Program-made: the position numbers and the translations under genes
Notes under the pieces: generated by a model
Told to the model about the DNA's origin: nothing
Database searches by the model: none
Seen by the model: only the letters and a program-made list of their open reading frames with translations
Origin: Clostridia bacterium
Lineage (GTDB): Bacteria; Bacillota; Clostridia; Oscillospirales; Acutalibacteraceae
Direction: 5' to 3'
Length of the DNA stretch: 5,470 bases
Assembly: GCA_017437165.1 (NCBI GenBank)
Contig: JAFSBS010000117.1
Span: 1 to 5,470, forward strand
Shown here: in pieces, positions 1 to 5,068 of the stretch
Layout: every line of letters starts with the position of its first letter
Position numbering within the stretch: the first letter of the stretch is position 1

Positions 1-2
1 TA

Positions 3-1385
3 AAACCCGGTACAAAATATTTTTATACCGTTGGTAACGATGAACACAGGAGCGAAGAATATTACTTTACTACAGAAGAAGAAAACGCTGAAAGTTTCAA
101 ATTTATGTGCGTTTCTGATCAGCAATCAGGTCAACCGCACGATTTGCCTGATTATAGTAGTTTTAATGCAGTTTTAAATAAAGTTTTAGAAGAAAATCCG
201 GATATTAAGTTTATTCTTACTGCAGGTGACAATACCGACTGCGGTCAGCACGAAGTTCAATGGAATGGTGCATTTTCAGGTCTTAAAGGTGTTGTTGAGC
301 ATATTCCGTTTATGATGACTTTAGGTAATCACGATAATCGTGGTTTTGCAGATTACAAAAACGGTATAGGAAGATATTATTCTGAACCGGCAGAATTTTT
401 TGCTAAACAGTTTAAAGGCTCGTACCCATTCAACGGACCAAAAGGATGGGAAACTGAAAACTATTCATTTAACTATGGTAATGCACATTTCAATGTTATT
501 GGTGTAAATGAACCTGAAAAAGTTAACGAATGGTTAATCAGCGATATTGACGCAACTGACAGAGTATGGAAATTCGGCTCTTACCATTTCCCAATGTATT
601 ATGCGGGACCTGAACTCAGTAACGATGATGGTTTCCCTATGATGCGTGAGGGTATAGAGAAAATGGATGTTCTCTTTGCAGGTCATGAGCATAAATTTGC
701 AAGAACATTCCATATAAAAAATGAACAGTTATTTGATAAACCTTCACAGGGTACAATCCATTATGAATTAGGTAACAGTAACTCTAACCCACCGGGGACA
801 ATGTCTTGCCATAAGGTGTGGCACGCAGCACATTACCCATGTGAAGAGCAAATTTCAACAGTTGCTATTGTTGAAGTATTTAAAGATAAAGTTATTCTTA
901 CTTCAAAAGTAGTTGAAGATGGTAGAATTATTGACCAATGTATTATAGATAAAAAGAACGACACTATTTACCCGATAGCATTAGCACCTATTTTTAAGAG
1001 AAGAACAAGAACATTCTATAAAGGTTTAGGTTTAGGCTTAAGTGAGCGTGAGCAGATTCCTGAATTTAAAGATGGTATATGGTTCTCGCCACTCGCAGTT
1101 ATGTTTACCGCAATTGGTGCCGATGTAAAAAAAGAAGAAAGTAAAGTAACTTTAGGTATCTACGGAAAAACTGCTACATTCACAGAAGGTAGTAATATTG
1201 CAATGACAAATAACGGAGAAGTTACACTTCCTGCAAAAGTTTATCGTGGAGAAAACACCCAACTTTACATACCACTTGATGCAATTATTCCATGTTTCGA
1301 TATGAAATGGGCTTATGCTGAAAGAAACAATTATCTTACTATTGAACACGTAAATGAAGCAATTCCAATGACAAAACAACCGTAA
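3..1385 (+). CDS. Metallophosphoesterase with purple-acid-phosphatase-type N-domain and Cu-amine-oxidase-N-like C-domain (5' partial)
   Basis: Calcineurin-like phosphoesterase, probably exported, hydrolysing phosphate esters; substrate unknown. The frame is open from base 3, and the 34 residues before the ATG at 105 read as the end of a PAP-type fibronectin-III-like domain (KPGTKYFYTVG, then YYFTT). That ATG is therefore internal, has no ribosome site, and the true start lies upstream. In the 460 visible residues the metal ligands are D39 (SDQQ, D-x-Q instead of the common D-x-H), D76 (AGDN), N109/H110 (GNHD), H195 (SYHFP) and H228/H230 (GHEH, then KFART as in PAPs). The iron-binding Tyr of the PAP GDxxY motif is replaced by Asp, so this is not a classical purple enzyme. 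Residues about 350-450 resemble copper amine oxidase N-terminal (PF07833-like) repeats, often found at the ends of exported Firmicute proteins. A signal peptide would lie outside the window. The MBL-fold gene follows after 14 bases, suggesting an operon. Confidence 0.85.
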   Translation, partial: KPGTKYFYTVGNDEHRSEEYYFTTEEENAESFKFMCVSDQQSGQPHDLPDYSSFNAVLNKVLEENPDIKFILTAGDNTDCGQHEVQWNGAFSGLKGVVEHIPFMMTLGNHDNRGFADYKNGIGRYYSEPAEFFAKQFKGSYPFNGPKGWETENYSFNYGNAHFNVIGVNEPEKVNEWLISDIDATDRVWKFGSYHFPMYYAGPELSNDDGFPMMREGIEKMDVLFAGHEHKFARTFHIKNEQLFDKPSQGTIHYELGNSNSNPPGTMSCHKVWHAAHYPCEEQISTVAIVEVFKDKVILTSKVVEDGRIIDQCIIDKKNDTIYPIALAPIFKRRTRTFYKGLGLGLSEREQIPEFKDGIWFSPLAVMFTAIGADVKKEESKVTLGIYGKTATFTEGSNIAMTNNGEVTLPAKVYRGENTQLYIPLDAIIPCFDMKWAYAERNNYLTIEHVNEAIPMTKQP

Positions 1386-1399
1386 TTAAGGTGCTGTGT

Positions 1400-2692
1400 A
1401 TGATTCCGTTAATAAAAAATAAAACTGTGTCAGAATATAATTCTGCATATTCTTCAAAACTATGGCTTTTTGAAGATGTGAATAAAGATGAATATATGTC
1501 ACACCTTGAAGATATAAAATCAAAAGGTTTTAAAGAAGTTTATAAAACAGATATTGAAGATAACCTTACAACTGTTTTTGAAAACGGAGAAAATCTTGTT
1601 TTTAGTTCTTATTACCCGTGTGACAATACTGTAAGAACAGTTATAGAGAATAATAAAAATCTTCCCGAATTTGAAATAAGGAAAGATTTAGAAAGAAAAA
1701 CTAAAACTACATTGTGGCAGTTTGAAGTTGACCACTCGCTTATTGACTGCGGTATGTGTTACATAGTTCGTTGCTGTGATGGTTCTTTCTTTGTTATAGA
1801 TAGCGCCCATACTTACTCTTGCCGAGATGATGAAAGAATTCATCAATTTTTAAGAGAACGCACACCCGAGGGTGAAAAAATAAGAATTGCGGGTTGGTTT
1901 TTCAGTCATGGTCACGACGACCACATAACACAATTCAAAAACTTTTTGCTCTATTGGTCAGATGATGTAATTATTGAAGGTCTTTATTTCAATTTTCCTA
2001 CCTACGACCATCGTGATGCAGGTGAGTGGATGGGTGCAGGCAAGGGTTATGTCGAGCAGTTCAGGAATGCTATAAAGAAACGCAGTGATATACCAGTTTT
2101 CACACTTCATTCAGGTGAAACTTTCTATATAAGAAACTTAAAATTCGATGTTCTTTGCTCTCACGAAGATGTGTTCCCAAAATCCAATGAAAATTATAAC
2201 GATTCTTCAGTTGTTTTAATGATGACTGCAGAAAATACAAAGGTGTGTTTCCCAGGCGACGCAGGTCACGAAGAAAGTTATATTTTAGAAAACCGTTATA
2301 AAAATGGTTATTTGAAATGTGAAATTATGCAGTCTGCACACCATGCACATTTTGGTACAACTCCGAACTTTTACAGAATGACAAATTCTGAAGTTGCACT
2401 CGTTCCGTCAACGCAGATTATGTACGATGGCGATTTGCCAAGATATGAGGCAACCCGCGTTATGACAGATATTGCAAAATATCTCTTTATTGCTTCAAAC
2501 GGTACAGTTGAGATTGACTTGCCATATAAATCAGGTGAATTCAAAGTTTACCCTGATGAAACCTTTGAAAATTTTCAGGGGATAAACAATCTCTGGTCTT
2601 ATGAATATACCGACGAGCGTAAAGCTCAGCTTTATAAAGAGTATCTTGCTCGAGGCGGAAAGAAAATTGAAGAATACGAATCTTTGCTTTAA
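1400..2692 (+). CDS. MBL-fold metallo-hydrolase (ComEC-like C-terminal lactamase domain)
   Basis: A 430-residue protein with a metallo-beta-lactamase fold in its second half. The zinc motif HGHDDH gives H170, H172, D174 and H175. A further Asp is D287 in FPGDAGHE, and a late His cluster SAHHAHFGT (H314/H315) matches the 'HHGS' position of ComEC-type lactamase domains. The NDSSVVLMM stretch just before the GD motif also fits that group. Residues 1-95 form an N-terminal domain I cannot name. No signal peptide or membrane segment is evident, so it is probably cytoplasmic. A GTG at 1391 would add three residues, but it lies inside the AAGGTG ribosome site at 1388-1393; the ATG at 1400 sits 6 bases behind that site and is preferred. 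It follows the phosphoesterase by 14 bases and is probably co-transcribed. Hydrolase class is clear; substrate is unknown. Confidence 0.85.
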   Translation: MIPLIKNKTVSEYNSAYSSKLWLFEDVNKDEYMSHLEDIKSKGFKEVYKTDIEDNLTTVFENGENLVFSSYYPCDNTVRTVIENNKNLPEFEIRKDLERKTKTTLWQFEVDHSLIDCGMCYIVRCCDGSFFVIDSAHTYSCRDDERIHQFLRERTPEGEKIRIAGWFFSHGHDDHITQFKNFLLYWSDDVIIEGLYFNFPTYDHRDAGEWMGAGKGYVEQFRNAIKKRSDIPVFTLHSGETFYIRNLKFDVLCSHEDVFPKSNENYNDSSVVLMMTAENTKVCFPGDAGHEESYILENRYKNGYLKCEIMQSAHHAHFGTTPNFYRMTNSEVALVPSTQIMYDGDLPRYEATRVMTDIAKYLFIASNGTVEIDLPYKSGEFKVYPDETFENFQGINNLWSYEYTDERKAQLYKEYLARGGKKIEEYESLL

Positions 2693-2716
2693 TTCGTAAT
2701 GCGTAATTCGGAATTG
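2687..2716 (+). repeat. Heptad miniature repeat at the MBL gene stop codon
   Basis: After CTT, the repeat is built from 7-base units, TAATTCG, TAATGCG, TAATTCG, and closed by GAATTG. The first TAA is the stop codon of the MBL-fold gene. A second copy, with one more TAATGCG unit, sits in opposite orientation at the stop codon of rnhA (4465-4501). This looks like a dispersed miniature intergenic element; its mechanism is unknown. Confidence 0.75.
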
Positions 2717-2790
2717 TCGAAACTGCGTTGGCATTATAAAAATGCATAAATCACAATGCATAATGCACAATTTTGGATGCGTTGCATATA
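2717..2790. other. Intergenic A/T-rich stretch, possible remainder of a miniature element
   Basis: Non-coding on both strands as far as I can judge. It holds a small hairpin, GCATT-ATAAA-AATGC (2731-2745), and near 2753-2769 a second set of related heptads, CAATGCA and TAATGCA followed by CAATT. Together with 2687-2716 this may be one miniature element whose two ends carry related heptads, but the outer boundary is not certain. Confidence 0.4.
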
Positions 2791-2799
2791 TAAAAAGAT

Positions 2800-2838
2800 A
2801 AGTTCTATCATTTTCAGTTGATGAAAATGATAGAACTT
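2800..2838. terminator. Bidirectional Rho-independent terminator
   Basis: A perfect 16-bp stem, left arm AAGTTCTATCATTTTC (2800-2815), with a 7-base loop. It is followed on the + strand by a T-rich run (2837-2843) and on the - strand by TATCTTTTT. It lies between the convergent MBL-fold gene (+, ends 2692) and DUF3267 gene (-, ends 2868) and could end both transcripts. Confidence 0.85.
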
Positions 2839-2867
2839 TTATATTATTTGCAAATGGAATTTATGAT

Positions 2868-3440
2868 TTATTGCGGTATATACCAATATGAGTTGAAACC
2901 ATGTAAATAGGTTCTTGCACCTTTCGGCATTTGTTTTAATGAATTGAAAACATTGTAATAATCACCGATGCCACACGGAATGCATGCAAGACCGATTGCA
3001 CCGAAAAGTGAAAGTTCAGGGAAAATACAGAAAACAATAAATGGTATAAATCCAAAAATTATATTAGGTAACAAAGATAAAAATATAAAACGCTTTCTGC
3101 TCATATCTTCAGGTCCGGTGACAAATAATGTGCCGCCTTTCGGGAATATGTATAAATACGCATCTTTTTTGAAACATATAGCGTGCAGAAACTCGTGTGG
3201 AATAGTAAGTAAAAGCCCTATTATAGCCCCATAAAGCAAATGATTATTGTTGTATTCTTCACAACGAAAAATATACAGCACAAACAACGGAGCAAAAATA
3301 AGTACTCCTAAAGCATTACAAACAAGTCCCTGTTTTCTGGGACTGTCAAATTCCTTGAATTTTACAGCGTTTGGTTTGTGTTCACCTCTTGGTAAGGTTT
3401 CAGCATCTCCATTAAATTTTCCCATATAATGTAATTTCAT
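2868..3440 (-). CDS. DUF3267 family membrane protein, putative zincin metalloprotease (copy B)
   Basis: A 190-residue integral membrane protein of the DUF3267 (PF11667-type) family, annotated generally as putative zinc peptidases; substrate unknown. The zinc-binding HExxH motif is HEFLH at 82-86, at the end of a membrane segment (about 69-90), as in intramembrane metalloproteases. Other hydrophobic segments are near 38-58, 117-137 and 142-157. LLPNIIFGFIPFIVF (123-137) is the most conserved block shared with the paralog at 3808-4419. D160 in GIGDYY is conserved in both and is a candidate third metal ligand (inference). No signal peptide; the first 37 residues are hydrophilic. The ATG at 3440 has an excellent AAGGAGG site 6 bases upstream (3447-3453). 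The start is only 19 bases after the stop of an rnhA remnant, as though it once followed rnhA directly in an operon. Confidence 0.85.
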   Translation of the reverse strand: MKLHYMGKFNGDAETLPRGEHKPNAVKFKEFDSPRKQGLVCNALGVLIFAPLFVLYIFRCEEYNNNHLLYGAIIGLLLTIPHEFLHAICFKKDAYLYIFPKGGTLFVTGPEDMSRKRFIFLSLLPNIIFGFIPFIVFCIFPELSLFGAIGLACIPCGIGDYYNVFNSLKQMPKGARTYLHGFNSYWYIPQ

Positions 3441-3459
3441 AAAAATCCTCCTTTATGTT

Positions 3460-3570
3460 TTATAAATATTGCTGGTATTCTGACACAGCAAGTTTATCAC
3501 ATCTCTCGTTTTCCGGATGCTCATTGTGACCTTTTACCCAGTTGAAAGTAACGTTATGTGTTTCTAAAAG
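3460..3570 (-). pseudogene. rnhA: Displaced 3' remnant of rnhA (last 36 codons)
   Basis: In the - strand frame this encodes residues matching the last 36 of the RNase HI at 4496-4933, including [12 protein letters not shown] and the final EYQQYL, and ending in TAA. Only one residue differs (Ser for Gly in LAVxEYQQYL). Bases 3497-3570 equal 4533-4606 exactly, while 3460-3496 differ from 4496-4532 at 13 of 37 positions, nearly all silent. Upstream of 3570 homology ends and the frame meets a stop at 3622-3624. There is no ATG or ribosome site, and the catalytic residues D9, E47 and D69 are absent, so it cannot make a working enzyme. It is best read as the original C-terminus of rnhA, pushed aside when the intact gene gained a new end. 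Confidence 0.85.
3497..3570 (-). repeat. 74-base direct repeat, copy 1 (in the rnhA remnant)
   Basis: Identical to 4533-4606 base for base and in the same orientation, 1036 bases apart. Similarity drops sharply on both sides: upstream to nothing, downstream to about 65%. This is the pattern of a recombination core. Confidence 0.9.
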
Positions 3571-3702
3571 GGAGTTAGTTTGTTTATTATAATAAGCCAA
3601 TCGAGTGTAATAAATTATGGTTTATAGTTTCGTTTCAAATGCATTCTATTAAACAATGCGTTGTCGCGGGAGAGCACAACTTATCCCCTACGAAGAAATA
3701 GG
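3571..3702. other. Non-coding stretch with GC-rich motif near 3658-3693
   Basis: No gene seen. Most is A/T-rich, but 3664-3690 is a GC-richer patch running from CGCGGGAGAG to TCCCCTAC. It resembles, from memory, the ends of small dispersed repeats in Clostridia genomes, though I see no complete inverted repeat. A TATAAT lies at 3586-3591 on the - strand. Confidence 0.35.
3586..3591 (-). promoter_or_regulatory. Possible -10 box for the DUF3267 copy B transcript
   Basis: A perfect TATAAT on the - strand just upstream of the rnhA remnant. The hexamer 17 bases before it (TTTATT) is a poor -35. If used, the transcript would begin near 3579, run through the remnant as an untranslated leader of about 140 bases, and reach the DUF3267 start at 3440. 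Such a promoter would be needed because a terminator-like hairpin separates copy B from rnhA. Confidence 0.3.
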
Positions 3703-3751
3703 CTCATTCTATCATTTAAAATTTTTTGTGAACAAAAAATGATAGGATGAG
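3703..3751 (-). terminator. Terminator-like hairpin after DUF3267 copy A
   Basis: Outer arms CTCATTCTATCATTT (3703-3717) and AAATGATAGGATGAG (3737-3751) pair over 15 positions with one G-T pair. The centre adds a TTTTTTG/CAAAAAA stem. It lies about 57 bases beyond the stop codon of the DUF3267 gene ending at 3808. The T-run after the stem is weak (TATTTCTT on the - strand), so efficiency is uncertain. The stem core TTCTATCATTT is shared with the terminator at 2800-2838. Confidence 0.6.
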
Positions 3752-3807
3752 ACTTATTTATATGATATCTAATCCCTGATTCCTAACACCTACTTGCACA
3801 CTTGCAA

Positions 3808-4419
3808 CTAATCCAACTCGCTCTCATCTGGTTTATACCAAAACAGCCCATCTTTATGCGAGTAAATTTTCCATCCCTTAGGGAGATGTAATATGCAACG
3901 CAGAGCTTTTAGATAGTCATCAATACCAGTACTTATTTGTAATGCTCCGATTAAACCAACAAAAGCAAATTCAGGGAATATCAAGAAAATAATAAAAGGT
4001 ATAAATCCTAATATCATATTCGGGAGCAATTTCATAATAATGTAATGTGTTTTAGTGTATTCTCTATAACTATTAACCATTAGGCACATATTCTTCATAG
4101 ACGTGAACATAATGACATCTCCACCCATACAAAGAGCGTGTATGAATTCGTGTAAATATGTAAGCAAAAGTGACAAAATCGCTGCTATTAACATATAAAA
4201 TACATCGTGTTTGTCTGAAATATTGAGTTTTCCGTAATATATAGTAAATATAAAAAGTGATAAACCTATAACAATATTAAGCAGTGCAACAATCAGGCCG
4301 TAGCATTTAGGTAGTTTTGGAGCCCTTTGCGCATTGGGGTTGTGCTTTGGTGAAAGATAATCAAAATCAGTGACTCTGTCTTTATTTTTTTCATAAATTC
4401 CAAGATAATGAATTTTCAT
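3808..4419 (-). CDS. DUF3267 family membrane protein, putative zincin metalloprotease (copy A)
   Basis: A 203-residue paralog of the protein at 2868-3440. Both start MK[IL]HY[LM]G. They share HEF[IL]HA, LLPN followed by GFIPFI and IFPE, a GI[DG]DY motif, and PKG near the C-terminus; elsewhere they differ widely, so the duplication or separate acquisition is old. The zinc motif HEFIH is at 90-94 at the end of a membrane segment (about 75-97). Further hydrophobic segments lie near 41-62, 117-140 and 143-160. The protein should sit in the cytoplasmic membrane; substrate unknown. A GTG at 4428 would add three residues, but it is part of the GGGGTG ribosome site (4426-4431). The ATG at 4419, 6 bases behind it, aligns with copy B's start. 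It lies 76 bases after rnhA, inside the segment bounded by the 74-base direct repeats. Confidence 0.85.
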   Translation of the reverse strand: MKIHYLGIYEKNKDRVTDFDYLSPKHNPNAQRAPKLPKCYGLIVALLNIVIGLSLFIFTIYYGKLNISDKHDVFYMLIAAILSLLLTYLHEFIHALCMGGDVIMFTSMKNMCLMVNSYREYTKTHYIIMKLLPNMILGFIPFIIFLIFPEFAFVGLIGALQISTGIDDYLKALRCILHLPKGWKIYSHKDGLFWYKPDESELD

Positions 4420-4445
4420 ATTGTTCACCCCATATAATTACAATC

Positions 4446-4460
4446 AAACGCGAAGCGTTT
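4446..4460. other. Small hairpin between rnhA and DUF3267 copy A
   Basis: AAACGC-GAA-GCGTTT is a perfect 6-bp stem with a 3-base loop, next to the heptad repeat and about 15 bases before the ribosome site of copy A. There is no T-run, so it is not an obvious terminator. It may affect message stability or be part of the miniature element. Confidence 0.4.
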
Positions 4461-4464
4461 CCTT

Positions 4465-4501
4465 CAATTCCGAATTACGCATTACGCATTACGAATTAAA
4501 G
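4465..4501 (-). repeat. Heptad miniature repeat at the rnhA stop codon
   Basis: Read on the - strand: CTT, then heptads TAATTCG, TAATGCG, TAATGCG, TAATTCG and a closing GAATTG. The first TAA is the stop codon of rnhA. It is the same repeat as at 2687-2716 but in inverted orientation and with one extra TAATGCG unit. The displaced rnhA end at 3460 lacks it, so it came with, or was inserted after, the new C-terminus. Confidence 0.8.
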
Positions 4502-4933
4502 ATACTGCTGATATTCCCCAACCGCTAACTTGTCACATCTCTCGTTTTCCGGATGCTCATTGTGACCTTTTACCCAGTTGAAAGTAACGTTATGTGTTTC
4601 TAAAAGAGGTAAAAGTTCTTCCCACAAATCAACATTTAAAGCAGGCTTTTTGTCTGCTTTTCTCCAATTATTTTTTTGCCACGAATAAACCCAACCTTTT
4701 GTTATAGAGTCGCAGACATATTTAGAGTCTGTTGTAAGCGTAACTTCGCAAGGCTCTTTTAAAGCGGAGAGAGCTTTTATAACTGCCGTTAATTCCATTC
4801 TGTTGTTTGTGGTGTCTTTTTCACCACCTGAAAGTTCTTTTTCTTTTCCGTTGAATCTTAAAATTGCACCCCAACCACCGGGGCCGGGGTTTCCTGAACA
4901 AGCCCCGTCTGTAAAAATTTCTATCTTTTTCAT
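4496..4933 (-). CDS. rnhA: Ribonuclease HI
   Basis: Cuts the RNA strand of RNA-DNA hybrids, removing primers and R-loops in the cytoplasm. The 145-residue length is typical of the family. Catalytic residues are all present: D9 ([16 protein letters not shown]), E47 (NNRMELTA), D69 (TTDSKYV) and D134 (NERCDKLA), with the helper His H124 in [10 protein letters not shown]. The basic handle ([19 protein letters not shown], 79-97) is that of the E. coli-like bacterial enzyme. The ATG at 4933 is preceded by AAGGAA at 4941-4946, 7 bases away. The last 36 codons are duplicated at 3460-3570, and the stop codon is the first TAA of a heptad repeat. The C-terminal dozen codons thus appear to have been replaced by a variant that keeps the protein nearly unchanged. 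Expected to be fully active. Confidence 0.97.
   Translation of the reverse strand: MKKIEIFTDGACSGNPGPGGWGAILRFNGKEKELSGGEKDTTNNRMELTAVIKALSALKEPCEVTLTTDSKYVCDSITKGWVYSWQKNNWRKADKKPALNVDLWEELLPLLETHNVTFNWVKGHNEHPENERCDKLAVGEYQQYL
4533..4606 (-). repeat. 74-base direct repeat, copy 2 (inside intact rnhA)
   Basis: Exact match to 3497-3570 in the same orientation. It encodes the [18 protein letters not shown] region of RNase HI through ENERC. Together with copy 1 it brackets a 1036-base unit containing DUF3267 copy A. Confidence 0.9.
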
Positions 4934-4960
4934 GAGTTGTTTCCTTTTTTTGTTTATTTC

Positions 4961-4989
4961 ATTTTACCACAAACCATATAGAATATAAA
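4961..4989 (-). promoter_or_regulatory. Possible sigma-A promoter of rnhA
   Basis: On the - strand, TTTATA (4984-4989) as -35 and TAAAAT (4961-4966) as -10 are 17 bases apart. This would start transcription near 4954, about 20 bases before the ATG and just ahead of the ribosome site. The -10 matches 5 of 6 consensus bases and the -35 only 4 of 6. For the divergent gene at 5069 I see no convincing promoter in this A/T-rich stretch. Confidence 0.4.
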
Positions 4990-5068
4990 TACTTTTTTAA
5001 AAAAATATGTTTATTTTATCTTTTATTGTAAATACTTTCATTAAATATTGTTTATGGGTGGTATTAAA

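Noticed and set aside
105..107. ATG at 105 as start of the phosphoesterase
   Set aside because: The frame is open from base 3, the upstream codons encode a recognisable PAP N-domain end, and no ribosome site precedes the ATG.
1391..1393. GTG start for the MBL-fold gene
   Set aside because: It is part of the AAGGTG ribosome site; the ATG at 1400 has correct spacing.
2531..2770. Two - strand open frames overlapping the MBL gene end and heptad repeat
   Set aside because: They are antisense to coding sequence and repeat, with no ribosome site or recognisable motif.
2968..3429. Two + strand open frames opposite DUF3267 copy B
   Set aside because: They lack ribosome sites and family features, and lie antisense to a clear membrane-protein gene.
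3460..3621. Rnase H remnant as a working small protein
   Set aside because: No ATG or ribosome site in frame and three of four catalytic residues are missing.
4426..4428. GTG start for DUF3267 copy A
   Set aside because: It lies in the GGGGTG ribosome site, and the ATG at 4419 matches the start of copy B.
3497..4606. CRISPR or tandem array based on the repeated 74 bases
   Set aside because: Only two copies 1036 bases apart, inside coding sequence, with no regular spacers.
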